A program made the translations under genes and the position numbers. A DNA stretch of 64,000 bases from Ovis canadensis (taxonomy: Eukaryota > Chordata > Mammalia > Artiodactyla > Bovidae), in the NCBI RefSeq assembly GCF_042477335.2, contig NC_091251.1, positions 91,961,501-92,025,500 on the forward strand, given 5' to 3'. A model generated the notes under the pieces. That model worked only from the letters and a program-made list of their open reading frames with translations, made no database searches and had not been told where the DNA came from. Positions 22,401 through 32,539 of the stretch are shown piece after piece. Each line of letters begins with the position of its first letter. Positions within the stretch are counted from its first letter, which is position 1.

Positions 22401-22579
22401 TTTACGGGCGGGCATTCTGGGACGTTCAGGCTGCTGGAGCTCTCGGACGCTTTTCTGGACCGAAGGGCCAAGATAAAGCTCCTCGTTATGCCGGTCTCTC
22501 CTAGAGCCCACTCGGCCGAGCCACCAAGTGTCGCTCCTCGGTGGGGTCGGTCGCGAGCCGCCCCTCTTTCCTCCCTCCC

Positions 22580-22677
22580 ATTGGCTCTCACCTGCCCGAG
22601 GGGCGGCTGCCACGGGCCTCTCGGCCAGTCAGCCAGGGCCGCCGGGCTCCGCCCCGCCCCTCCCGGGGGTTTATAAC
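22580..22677 (+). promoter_or_regulatory. SMOC1: SMOC1 core promoter: CCAAT, GC boxes, TATA-like element
   Basis: An inverted CCAAT box (ATTGG, 22580-22584), a GGGGCGG box (22600-22606), a reverse GC box (GCCCCGCCCC, 22651-22660) and a TATA-like TTTATAAC (22670-22677) are arranged as in a TATA-containing GC-rich promoter. The TATA position predicts transcription starting near 22700. The elements are seen directly; the start site is inferred. Confidence 0.7.
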
Positions 22678-22699
22678 GGGAATTCCCATGGCCCGGGCT

Positions 22700-22962
22700 C
22701 TGGCATCCAACCTGCTGCCGCCGCGGCCCAGCCGAGCGGAGAGCGCGGCGCGCAGAGCACACACGCTCGCGCTCAGCTCCGCTCCCGGGGCGGTTCATGA
22801 GCGCGCGCTCCGACTGCAGCCTCCGCGATCCCGCGCTGCCGCCGCCCGCCGTCGCCAGGGTCCCCCGGGGTGGGAAGGAAGGCAGGAAGGCCGGCGCGGC
22901 CGTGCGCTCCGTGAAGCCCGCCACCCCTGTCCGCAGCCCGCTGCCCGGACCGGCCTGGCACC
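22700..22962 (+). other. SMOC1: SMOC1 exon 1 5' untranslated region (start approximate)
   Basis: GC-rich leader of about 260 bases between the predicted start site and the initiator codon. It contains an upstream ATG at 22797 in weak context (t at -3, a at +4). That frame has no stop before the main ATG and overlaps the SMOC1 coding start out of frame. No repeat lies in the leader. Confidence 0.7.
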
Positions 22963-23061
22963 ATGCTGCCCGCGCGCTGCGCCCGCCTGCTCACGCCCCA
23001 CTTGCTCCTGGTGTTAGTGCAGCTGTCCCCGGCTCGCGGCCACCGCACCACCGGCCCCAGG
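22963..23061 (+). CDS. SMOC1: SMOC1 exon 1 coding part (partial gene)
   Basis: This exon encodes the first 33 residues of SMOC1, a secreted calcium-binding glycoprotein of the SPARC family found in basement membranes. It modulates BMP signalling in eye, limb and skeletal development, and loss causes ophthalmo-acromelic syndrome in humans. The translation begins MLPARCARLL and ends RTTGPR, as I recall for human SMOC1. Residues 1-26 form a signal peptide with a leucine/valine-rich core (LLLVLVQL) and cleavage expected after ARG. The ATG has a good context (cacc before it, A at -3). The exon ends after codon 33 (AGG) in phase 0 at GTAAGT. The rest of the protein (follistatin-like domain, two thyroglobulin type-1 domains, EF-hand domain) comes from later exons outside the window. 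Paralogue SMOC2 has a different N-terminus, so the assignment is firm. Confidence 0.96.
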
Positions 23062-23067
23062 GTAAGT
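23062..23067 (+). other. SMOC1: SMOC1 intron 1 splice donor
   Basis: AGG|GTAAGT is a close match to the consensus donor, and splitting here preserves the known protein sequence up to GPR. It sets the 3' end of exon 1. Confidence 0.95.
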
Positions 23068-23475
23068 GCGCCCCCAGCCGCGCGCCCACCCGCGGAAGGA
23101 GACCGCAGGTCGCTGGCCTTCATCCCTTGGGGACCGGAGAGGGAGGTATCAGAACCTGTGCCCCCCCGCCGCTCACCTACTACCCCGTCGCCGGTGGGCT
23201 TCTTGGCGAAGTTGCTGAAATTAAAATTTCTCCCATTGTTCCCCCCCGCCCCACCCCTTCTTTCTTGCAGCACCGACTCTGCCTTCCCCCTCCTCCCCCT
23301 CTCCCCCTACTGTCACTGGTGAGTTCTCTTTCCCCATCTCTCCTCTCGGGGCATTTTGCTCCAAAACCCTTAGAGGTGCCTCCTGCATCCGAGGTGCCTC
23401 CTGGCTCTCCGCTCAAGCGGGGCTGCTCGGTGGGCTCACCCCGCGCGCGGTCCTAGAGCGCTGGCGTTCTTGGCA

Positions 23476-23515
23476 GGCGGCGGCGGCGGCAGGGGCGGGG
23501 GGCGGTTCGGGGGAG
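23476..23515 (+). repeat. short CGG repeat and G-rich tract
   Basis: Five tandem CGG units are followed by ggggcggggggcgg and further G runs. It lies in the CpG island about 415 bases into intron 1 and has quadruplex potential on the sense strand. Confidence 0.7.
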
Positions 23516-23991
23516 AGCAGCTCTGCCTCCAGGGTTTTAGGTTACCGGAGAGCCACACAAGGACCTTGTGTTGTTGTTGTTTTAAAAAGCGATCGCTGCT
23601 CGTAAAGCCCACAGCAGATAATTTTAATGCTCCCTCCTGCTGGGCACAGCCGCAGAGGAGGGGTAGAGATGGGGGGCTGTGGAGAGCTGGTGGAGAGGAG
23701 CTGGCAGTGTTCGAGGAGCTCTTTCCTTGCGTTCCGCCTGGGAGGGTGCACTACTTGTTGAACCTTGGTCTGATTGGAGTTCCTGAACGATGTGAAACGT
23801 GCCAATTCTGCGCACAGGGCAGGCTGTTCAAGGCATTGTAAAACCTCCGGAACCGACAGCATTGTGTTCCTTTCTGGGCTAGATTCTTGCTCTCGTATAA
23901 CCCAGTTAGTCTAATGAAGGATTCCACTACCTTAAAAAGTGTACTCTTAAACCACCCACTGATTCATTTGACCAAACTGATCCAGAGGATG

Positions 23992-24203
23992 GGGCTTCCC
24001 AGGTGGTTCAGTGGTAAAGACTCCGCCTGCCAGGCAGGAGGCATGAGTTCTATCCCTGGGGTGGGAAGATCCCCAGGAGAAGGAAATGGCAACCACTCCA
24101 GGATTCTTGCCAGGATAATCCCATGGACAGAGGAGCCTGGCTGGCTACAGTCCATGGGGTCACAAAAGAGTCAGACATGGCTTAGTGACTAAACAACAAC
24201 GAT
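23992..24203 (+). mobile_element. Bov-tA SINE, full length
   Basis: Complete head (cttcccaggtggttcagtgg), mutated B-box (gagttctatcc) and body, with an aacaacaac tail. Confidence 0.92.
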
Positions 24204-24230
24204 CTCTGGCCAAGAATTACTTTATGTCAG

Positions 24231-24270
24231 GGCAGTTGTCTGTTGACAACTATCTCGACAGACAACTGCC
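24231..24270. other. perfect 13-bp inverted repeat (hairpin)
   Basis: GGCAGTTGTCTGT (24231-24243) and ACAGACAACTGCC (24258-24270) are exact reverse complements around a 14-base loop. It starts 27 bases after a Bov-tA SINE but is not part of it. It would fold into a stable stem in the SMOC1 primary transcript. Confidence 0.85.
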
Positions 24271-25155
24271 TGCCTTCTCCAGGCAACAGGAGAGTCCATG
24301 TGGAAGTAGCTAGTATCTTTGTGAAAAGATTGGCTCCTTAACCAGCTTGTGCTTTCCTGGATATTGTTTGGCCTAGCCCATTGCCACCTGTTCAGATCGC
24401 AGGTTCTTTCTTCCTAGCGCTTGCTCCGTGAGAATCGTCTTTATAACTGTCGTGTGTGTGGGAAAAGCCTCGCAAAGCTTGACGAGCCTTAATGACTGCC
24501 CAGATGCTGGCTGATTACATCTGAGCCTGGCTATCACTGTAAGATCAGATTTGCAGCCACTTAGGAAAGAAAAGTGTTTGTCCCCATGTTGGGCCGGCCC
24601 TTGCTTTTACGACCAGATGTGCAACAGCAGCAGTTAAAGTGTGGCCGATTAGAGCCAGGGCGTGTCATAAATCCTCGACAGCAGGCATTCCCGAAGCTGG
24701 GGCAAGCTAGGGCTCCGGGAGTGACTTTTATGGATGCAGATGAGGATGCCTTTTAAATGAAGCTGCTTGGTTTGATATTAGGACTCGCAGCTTTTAAACT
24801 CCGAGGTCAGGAGAGCCACGGCGTTCCCTCCAATAATTAGGAACAGTCAAGACAGAGACGCAGACCAGAGCACCCGACTGAAAGCTGGATGCCCGCCCAC
24901 ATGAGAGGCCCGGAGACAAATGGTAGGGGGCTCGTTTGTTGCTGGGCGAGTCTAGGGTCTCAAGCCATATGGCTCTCCTTCCTTGCCTCCTGCAACTGGA
25001 GGAAGCAGCTCTTAGGGGTAAGCAAGGGACTTCAAGGGAAAATAGAGACATGGGTTAGTTTTCCCTTGGGCTTCTTTAGTTTATTAATTTGATAGAAATG
25101 GTAGAACACAAATAGGAAGTGTAAATAGGCTTCTGTGGGTTCCAGCTGGATTTTT
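24271..25155. promoter_or_regulatory. repeat-free early intron block, candidate regulatory
   Basis: This block contains no recognisable repeat and several homeodomain-like cores (for example aataattag near 24832), about 1.3-2 kb after exon 1. First-intron repeat-poor blocks often hold enhancers. That is inference only, because conservation could not be tested. Confidence 0.3.
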
Positions 25156-25198
25156 TTCTCTCTTTTTCTCCCTTTCTCTGTCTCTCTCTTTCTCATGC

Positions 25199-25234
25199 AG
25201 ACACACACACCGCACACACACACACACACACACA
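25199..25234. repeat. (CA)n microsatellite
   Basis: Alternating ac units with one interruption (ccgcac), preceded by a tc-rich stretch from about 25155. Likely length-polymorphic. Confidence 0.95.
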
Positions 25235-26039
25235 TTTAGAAAGTATCAAGGGAAAGCTGCTGGATGCATTTATAGACCCCAGTAAGAGCCCGCATTTATG
25301 AATTCTTGGGCCGGGCACTTTCCATGATCACTTACATTTATAAGAGCAAGAAGGTGGGTCTTTTTAGCGTCATTTTGAAAGTGAGACTCAGGAGGGTAAA
25401 AGCCTTGCTTGCAACATGGTGCATGCATAGCGGTGGGAGCCACATCCCAGTATATATGGTTGTGCAGGTTGTGAGCTTGTGTGCTTTTCACACCACCAAG
25501 CAGCTGCAGGAAGTGTTCGTCCGACTAGCGATGCCATTCCTGTTAAATGGGCATCAGGCGAGTTTGTCTATAAGAAAGCACTATTAACAAGATTTTTTGG
25601 TGTCTGCATCTCTAAAGGGTGATGCCTTTGAGTTTCAACCTATTCCGGAAGCCTGCAGTTCTCTTCTGTGGCTTCTTGGTGGCGTCAGAAATGCGGTCCT
25701 GGTTGTGGGCAGCAGTGTCATGAGAGGAGCAGAAACATCTGGCTGTTGCAGTGTTCCCTTGGGCATCCCTGGGTCTCTTCTGTTAATCTTTTGAGTGACA
25801 GAGGCTTAGGGATTGGCATCTTTTCCAGCTGGCTTTCTAGGAAACCCAGAGCATGCCCTTTTGGTTTAACTTTATCTGGCTCACTAATTGAGCTCCCTTG
25901 AGGCCTAGACTCCAATCCTTGCCCCCTTATTTGCTTCCTGCCTTCATAAAATGCCTGACATTTGTTTGACTCTGGCTCTCAGCAGCTATCAGGTATCAGA
26001 TTGGAGGCTATTATGTAGGAAGCACCTGATTTCTTGGTC

Positions 26040-26165
26040 TCTCGGCTGAGTGGCCACATGGCTATCTGGGATGCTGGTCAGGAGCTTTTTAATTACGGAG
26101 GAGGCAGCCATTTGTTTAATCCTGCACAATTTACTGAAAATGTTTCTGGGGAGGGTTAATGGGGG
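26040..26165. promoter_or_regulatory. AT-rich candidate conserved element
   Basis: A compact block holds tttttaattacgg, catttgtttaatcc and acaatttactgaaaatg, with homeodomain/forkhead-like cores and no repeat signature, between GC-richer flanks. Its appearance resembles conserved non-coding elements; this is a hunch, not a test. Confidence 0.25.
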
Positions 26166-26199
26166 AGGGGATCTCTCAGGCCCATGGAGTCTGATGGCC

Positions 26200-26350
26200 A
26201 CGCCAAGCCACTGCCTGTCTTTGTCTAAACCTCCATCTGTTCTACAGACTGGGAGCTGGCTGAAGGCAGGTTCGTGCCCAGCTTGTCCATCAGTGTATCC
26301 CCCAGAGCTCACACAGGGTCTGGCACCTGTGGAATGAACAAATAAATGCA
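26200..26350 (+). mobile_element. L2 LINE 3' end
   Basis: A gggagctggctgaaggcagg stretch and cacagggtctggcacctgtg followed by aatgaacaaataaatg match the L2 terminal region. Confidence 0.65.
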
Positions 26351-26361
26351 GATGATGGATG

Positions 26362-26498
26362 CTTTAACATTGTACTTATTTATTTATGTCAGCCTCACTG
26401 AGTGGCATGCCGAATCTTCGTTCCCCAATCAGGATTGAATCCTTGCTCCCTGTACTGGGAGCACAGAGTCTTAAGCACTGGGCCACCAGGCAAGTCCC
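26362..26498 (-). mobile_element. CHR-1-type SINE with target-site duplication
   Basis: Reversed element ending in cactgggccaccaggcaagt. A 13-bp duplication with one mismatch (CAGATGATGSATG) lies at 26349-26361 and 26499-26511. Confidence 0.92.
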
Positions 26499-26639
26499 CA
26501 GATGATGCATGTTTATCAGTGATTCACAGGTTCCACTTTCTTGGTACAGGACTGGAGGCAGGGAATAGATTTTAAGAAGTTTGAGAAATAGAAGAAAAAT
26601 TTGATTTCTTAATTTTTTTAGCTGTATTCTTTATCCTCT

Positions 26640-26965
26640 CTCCTCTCGAGTACTCCTCCTTTGAAACCTAGCTCTAGCATCACTCTCCAAGTTGGTTAGA
26701 ATTGATCACTCTCTACCTTTGCACAGCTTCAATATCTGATTCACTTGTGTTCTTAACTTTCGCTAATTTTACAGTGAGCATCTTGAGATCAGACCAGCAT
26801 CTTCATCCTCTTAGCATTAACTTGCCCCTTTGGCACTCCATCCATGATCTTGTCTTGTTAAATGAACAAGTTTACAACCTCTTGAGGGCAGAGTAAAGAT
26901 GTTATTTGTCAGTGTGCTGGTCACACTGCAAAGTGTACTGTAAATATTTATTGAAATGAATTTGA
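26640..26965 (+). mobile_element. L2 LINE 3' end
   Basis: The end is clearest: caacctcttgagggcagagt, then ctgtaaatatttattgaaat. The upstream portion is weak. Confidence 0.55.
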
Positions 26966-27439
26966 CTGTACTGTGACATCCATGCTGGACTCCCTGCTCT
27001 CATTTAAATGAAGTTGGTTACTTAACAATTTATTATTTTTTCCCATTTTAGGCTTTTGTTCCTAAAGTGTGTGGGGTGGTTATGGGAGGTGTGGGGGTGG
27101 AGAGACTGAGCAAACAAAACGTGAATAGGGGAACAAGCTTTGGCTCCACATAAACCCTTTAAAAAAAATCTTGCATTTGCCAAATGTGAAGCAGCTTGTA
27201 GACAGCTCCCTTCTCTTTGACTAACCTGTCTCAGTGTCTGGATGAGGGTGGGGCCTTGTGTCTGTAGAGATGCCCTTCTTATTATCTGTGTTCAGAACAA
27301 GAGCCCTTTCCCCCCCTTTTTTCCACGTGGTGGATTTAGCTGAGAGGCTACTCTGGTGTTAGGCCAAGAATCTGATTTAAACCTTCTGATGGAGCTGGCA
27401 CAATTGAGGAAGACAGGAAGAGGAAGCAATCATCTTAGA

Positions 27440-28170
27440 AACTCTAGGAAATCCAAGCAAATGGAAAACACTTTGATATTATGTCCTAAAGTTGAAGGTA
27501 CACATTTTTTTTGGCCACCCCACTTGTCTTGAGGGATTTTAGTTCCCCATCCAGGGACTGAACCCGACCCCTTGGCAGTGAAAGCTTGGAGTCTTAACCA
27601 TTGGACTATAAGCGAATGTCCCAAATGTTCACATTTCTTATGGCCTGTGATTCCATTTCTAGATGTATACGCCCAAGAAAAACTCGTGTCCAGAAGGAGA
27701 CATATGCAACTGAATTCACACTACTGCAAACCTGGAAAGAGCCAAATAAGCCATCAGTTGGAGGGTGGAGAATTATAGTCAGTCAAAACACATGATCAAC
27801 AGTGACATGCAAAAATATGGATGCCTCTGAGTAATACGATATTAAGTAAAAGAAATACAATGAAAGATGCAATGTGACATCTTTTATAAATTTATAAACA
27901 GCTAAAATCAAAGAAAAAACTTTAAGGAATACATATAGCTGCAAGAAAACTATATGAAAAGAAAAACAAGGTATACAGGATCAGGGGAGGTTAGGGTGAG
28001 GCTGAGATTGGATTGAGATTGGATTAGTGTAAGTTAGTATCAATACTTTACCTTTTCAGAGGAGAAGGGAGATGAGGTGAGTCTGAAGTTATTTGTCCAT
28101 TGGCAAAGATCAAAATAGCTGGTGTATAAAAAATAAGTGTGGCTCCTGCATAGGCCAATATTGAGTGTGT
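27440..28170 (+). mobile_element. L1M 3' region, interrupted
   Basis: Sense L1 sequence runs from the end of ORF2 (attccatttctagatgtata, cccaagaaaaac) into an A-rich 3' UTR. A CHR SINE sits inside at 27502-27622. Confidence 0.65.
27502..27622 (-). mobile_element. CHR-1-type SINE
   Basis: Poly-T start, ttttggccaccccacttgtc body and reversed head (cttaaccattggactataag). The flanks share an imperfect ttcacattt-like duplication. Confidence 0.85.
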
Positions 28171-28181
28171 CATGAACCAGG

Positions 28182-28620
28182 TTCAGTCCAGTTCAGTCGC
28201 TCAGTCGTGTCCGACTCTTTGCGACCCCATGGACTGCAGCATGCCAGGCTTCCCTGTCCATCACCAACTCCCGGAGTTTACCCAAACTCATGTCCATTGA
28301 GTCGGTGATGCCATCCAACCATCTTATCCTCTGTCGTCCCCTTCTCCTCCTGCCCTCAATCTTTCCCAGCATCAAGGTCTTTTCAAATGAGTCAGCTCTT
28401 CACATCAGGTGGCCAAATTATTGGAGTTTCAGCTTCAACATCAGTCCTTCCAATGAACGCCCAGGACTGATCTCCTGTAGGATGGACTGGTTGGATCTCC
28501 TTGCAGTCCAAGGGACTCTCAAGAGTCTTTTCCAACACCACAGTTCAAAAGCATCAATTCTTCAGCACTCAGCTTTCTTTATAGTCCAACTCTCACATCC
28601 GTACATGACTACTGGAAAAC
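28182..28620 (-). mobile_element. BovB LINE 3' fragment
   Basis: It starts with the reversed tail (ttcagtccagttcagtcgct) and runs to accacagcc at the truncation. The reverse strand is open for 60 codons at 28193-28375 ([20 protein letters not shown]). Antisense to SMOC1. Confidence 0.95.
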
Positions 28621-28639
28621 CACAGCCAAAGATTATGAT

Positions 28640-30130
28640 TAATTCAGTTCTTTGCACCCGAGATCAGATGAACACAAATTCCCTGAGTAGGGACTCCTTT
28701 CTTGTCTCCTTCTGCTCCCTCCTGTCACCCTTTCCAGATGTGTGTCTTAGAAACTACCCGAAATACCATGCTGGAGAGTGATTATTGGTTTTTGTTTGAA
28801 TTCTTGTCTGGTTAGACCCTGAGCCAGATGAGGCTCTGGCATAAATATCTACATCACCTGGCCAACGGGCTCGTTTGTAAAACTGAACCCTTTGTGGGCC
28901 ATCGTGCACCTTCCTCGCTCAGGGGGATCAACCTTGTACATCTGAGTCCCTAGCCCTGCGGAGCAGAAAGGTTCACTAGCTGACGCTTGGGCCAGAAGCC
29001 TTACTTGCCCGTGGTGGTGGGGGAGGCATGTTTCTGGCTGATCCCTGCCTTCATTCCGGCCTCTTCCTTCACTCCCGATGGCAGAGGCTGGGGAGGGGAG
29101 CATGGCCCCCGCTTAGCAGGTACAGGGCACCCTTTCTCTCCTGACTACATAGAGTTCTATTGTTTAAGCAGCCAAGTTCTTGGCATCGCTGCTGCTGGTG
29201 GGGGTTGATGTCAGTGTGGAGGCCCCCTCCTGCTGCATTTGTCACCGTGAAGCAGTTTGGGAGAGGACAAGGGTTGAGCTGCGGATGGGAAATCGATCAG
29301 AGCTGCTTGTGAGGCTGCCAAACAGGGTTAGCGTTGTACAAATGTGCAGTGCGCGAACCCTGAGTCCCTGAGGGGGTAAGAGAACTGGACCTCCTCCAAC
29401 ACTCCCAACAGCCTCATAAGGACCCCAAGTGACATAGGTCAGTAGAACAATTAGTTGGATTTCCTTTTGCACCTGATGTCATTCTAAACTCAATTGCTAG
29501 ATCACGAATTAATCTTAACTTGGGCGGACATGTTAGGTGTGGAGCTCTGTGTACTTTGGCCGTCCCCTCGGTTGATTTCAGCCTCTTCCTTCTGGAGCTG
29601 GAGCTGGGTGGCCTCTACAAAGCCACTCAGAAAGTCTGGCGTCTCAGAAGAAACCCCGCCACCATCAGGGAGAATGGAGACAGAGTGAGGTTCTGCGAGA
29701 CAATGTGGCAGGTGTTTTGAAACCTGAAAAATACTCTATAAGTGTCAGCAACTGTGCCCCTTCCCATTAAAAAACTATTTCTCACTGCAGCATCGATCTG
29801 ATTCTAGCAGATAAAGGCCAAATTTTTTTTTTTTTTTTAAGTGTTGGCAGTGGAGAAAAACTGGACTTACTTTTCCAGAATTGTTCATTTTTAGGACTAC
29901 AGAGCATCTATTAGACAGCACTGGGAGTTCAAAATATGGGGCATATTAATTATGCCTCTCGAAAAATTCTGCAAAGCCCCAGGGGAGAGGACACAGCAGT
30001 AGTAACAAGTGAGATGGTGAGGTGGACAGTGTTATATACCTGAGCCCACCTTCAGGTGTTCAGTGCTCCCGAGGGGCCCAGAAACGAGGACTCCAACGAC
30101 TTCCCTTTGTCAGTGTTGCTGTGCAGTAGC
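28640..30130. other. largely unassigned intron sequence
   Basis: Nothing recognised apart from a T-rich run at about 29822-29840 and a near-palindrome with arms GGCATA/TATGCC at 29940-29956 centred on a TTAATT core. ORFs up to 84 codons look random. Confidence 0.4.
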
Positions 30131-30139
30131 CCTTTTGGC

Positions 30140-30350
30140 CGGGATGAATATGTCCTATATCTGTACTGTCCAGTATTAGACACGTGGCTATTGAAGGGAG
30201 TTTTGTGTTGTTTGTTTGTTTCTTTGCTATTGAAGTGTTAAATGTGGTGCATAAAACTGTGGTGAAGTGGCTTTTTAACTTGAGCGTAATGAATTTAAGT
30301 GTAAATATCAATAGCCACAGGTGGCTAGTGGCTATTGTATTTATTGGATG
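30140..30350. mobile_element. hAT-Charlie MITE (MER58-like)
   Basis: Left end actgtccagtattagacacg with tggctattg; right end caatagccacaggtggctag with tggctattgtatttattgg. The inverted termini around the CCACATGTGGCTA-type motif are typical of MER58-group elements. Confidence 0.55.
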
Positions 30351-30654
30351 GCATTAATCCCTCTCCAAGGTACCCCAACTTACCTCTCACCGTATATCCC
30401 TGCCCCCACGTGAGGATATACAGACTTTGGTTGCCCTGAGCTGAGCTGTATTTCCTGACCTCTCCTTCCCTCCTCATCTCTGTCCAAATCCCACCCATTA
30501 TTTGAAAGCCTTCACACAGTCCTCCCAGCCTTGGCCCAGGAGGGTTCTCTCAGACCCCTGTGCTTTGCTTACCCCCAGGGCAGTGTGTGCCCCCATCTGC
30601 CCTGTATTCTAGGCTGACCGGAGAGGGAGGGCAATGGGGCACAACCTTCAGGGG

Positions 30655-30790
30655 TAGACACACCCAAGTTTGAGTCTGGCTCTGCCACTGTGAGCCTGGG
30701 CTGGTCATGTAACCTCATGGGTCCTTGGTTCCCCAGTTTGTCTAGTGGAAATCATAGCATCTACGTTTTAGGGTGGCAAGAGGATGAAGT
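30655..30790 (+). mobile_element. MIR SINE
   Basis: gagtctggctctgccactgt, ggtcatgtaacctcatgggt and ccccagtttgtctagtggaa follow MIR order. Confidence 0.75.
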
Positions 30791-30829
30791 GGGAAGTCTT
30801 AGCCTCCTATTCTGGTTCCTACTCCTATA

Positions 30830-31440
30830 CCTTTTCCTGTTATAACAAATAATACAAACCCAGAGGCTTAAGCAATACAAATTTTGGGGGGTCTGAAGCC
30901 TGACGCAGGTCTCAGTGGGTTGAATAATCATCAGAGCTGAGTTCCCTTCTGGAAGCTCTAGAGGAGAATCCATTTTCTTAGCTTTAGAAGCTGCCTGCAT
31001 TCCTTGGCTTGTAGCCCCTTTCTACCTTCAAAGTCAGGTTAGGTCTTTTTCATGCTGCCGTCTGTCTGGTTCTGACTCTCTGCTTCCCTCTTCCCCACTT
31101 AAAGACCCTTGTGATTGCTGACATTGGGCCCACCAGGAGGGCCCAAACCATTCTCCTTATTTTAAGGTTGGCTGATTAGCAACCTTAATTCCTCCTTGCC
31201 ATATAACTTGGCAGTTATTAGCATGTATTAGTTATTAGTACGAATAGCATGGCAGTTAATAGCAGTATTAGGATTAGGACATGGGGCATTATTCTGCTTT
31301 GGAGAAGGAAATGGCAACCCTCTCCAGTATTCTTGCCTAGGAAATCCCATGGACAGAGTCTGAGCCTGGTGGGCTACAGTCTGGGTACTCTCAAGAGTTG
31401 GACATGATTTAGCAACTGAGCATTATTCTGCCTACCACAC
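30830..31440 (+). mobile_element. MLT2-like LTR, interrupted by a SINE
   Basis: Characteristic blocks in order: tataacaaataatacaaacc, ctctagaggagaatccattt, cattccttggcttgtagccc, gacattgggcccaccaggag, gctgattagcaaccttaatt, and the end cattattctgcctacc. This is an old ERVL-type solo LTR; the subfamily name is from memory and tentative. A SINE splits it at 31298-31419. Confidence 0.65.
31298..31419 (+). mobile_element. Bov-tA/BovA fragment with target-site duplication
   Basis: A BovA body, from ggagaaggaaatggcaaccc to a gatttagcaactga end, is flanked by a perfect 12-bp duplication, GCATTATTCTGC, at 31286-31297 and 31420-31431, inside the terminal block of the LTR. Confidence 0.95.
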
Positions 31441-31649
31441 TCACTGAAGGTCTAATACAGTGCCTAGGTTACAGAGGATACTTGATAAGTGGGGGCCATT
31501 ACTGTGACCTACAGCTGTGAGTTTCTTTCCTTTTAGAATGGAAGTCTCTTAATGGCAGCATTGCTTAATTATCTTTATAGACTTCATTCTGTGCTTAGTA
31601 TATAATTACTGAATAACAGAATTTTTGATGAATGTAGATTGTCTCTTTA

Positions 31650-31870
31650 CTTTTAAAGAAATATTACACAGTAGAAAGAAGTAAAATGTAAACCAAAATA
31701 TGTAATCCCCTTTGTGAAAAAAAAAAAGTTGACACGTTTAGAAAAATGAGGTGGGGTATATGTTATGCTGTTAATAGTGGTCATTATGGGGATATTCCAT
31801 TTCTATGAGATGTATCTTAGCAATTATTAAAACAATTTTTTTTTACAATGAGCGTTTTTAGTCTCAGATG
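31650..31870 (+). mobile_element. L1M/HAL1-like 3' fragment
   Basis: A-rich sense 3' sequence with gtaaaccaaaatatgtaatc and a following aaaaaaaaaaagttgacacg. The assignment is approximate. Confidence 0.4.
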
Positions 31871-32539
31871 AAAGTAATGTAGATTAAAACAGGCATGATT
31901 CAAAGAAATACCTGAAGCTGTCTTAATCCAGATAAGCCCCCTTCTACATCAGACACAGTCAGTCCTATGCTCACGTGGAGTTGATTTTTAAGTTGGTAAC
32001 TATCAATATCAGCCTCTGAATCAATTTCTGCATGCTTTGAACTCAGTCTTCTTTAAAGGAGAGTTTTCAATTAACCTCAGCAGGACATAACTGTAAAAAG
32101 TATATTTATTGCTGCTGGTGGGAATATAAATTAGTATAACCACTTTGTAGAATTATAGTTGAAGCTGCACACACCCTTTGAGCTTGTAATTCCACTCTGG
32201 CATATACCCCAGAGAAATGGGCTGAAATCAGTATTAAGAGATGTATTTAAGGATGTTCACAGGAGCAATTTTTGGTTGGAAAAATTGTAAACCAGCTAAC
32301 TGTCCATCAACAGGAAACTACAAATGGAAATTTTGATATATCCAAATAGTGGAATATTACACAGTGCTGAAACTAACATAAAGCATCACTTATTATTATG
32401 GATCAAATTCATAATCAAAATATGCGGTGAAGAAAGGCAAATTGTAGAATGCATACATCATGATGCTATTATTTATATGATGGTTGAAAGCATGTGAAAA
32501 TTACATGTATTTGATTTAAGGGTACATACATGCATAAAA

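Larger units (their letters stand above)
1..22560. other. 5' flanking (intergenic) region of SMOC1
   Basis: No exon of a known protein gene was recognised here. Most of the length is interspersed repeats, annotated separately. Stretches over 300 bases where I recognise neither a gene nor a repeat are 540-1284, 1376-2580, 2774-3890 (purine-rich at about 3425-3600), 4149-4844, 5086-5776, 5977-6337, 8641-9414, 10279-10630, 10856-12041, 12267-12640, 16741-17080, 18081-18960, 19681-20780 and 21191-22400. In human the next gene upstream of SMOC1 is SLC10A1, transcribed away from it. None of its exons is visible, so it presumably lies beyond the left edge. Confidence 0.7.
22400..23530. promoter_or_regulatory. 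SMOC1: SMOC1 promoter CpG island
   Basis: CpG density rises sharply at about 22400 and falls after about 23530. The island spans the core promoter, all of exon 1 and the first roughly 470 bases of intron 1. It includes a CGG run at about 23478-23490 and a G-rich stretch after it that could form a quadruplex. CpG-island promoters usually drive broad or developmentally regulated expression, consistent with SMOC1's known embryonic roles. Confidence 0.9.

Noticed and set aside
22367..22924. 185-codon reverse-strand ORF across the SMOC1 promoter
   Set aside because: Stop codons are rare in CpG-island sequence on any strand. The translation is Arg/Gly/Ala-rich with no recognisable domain, so I treat it as a by-product of GC content.
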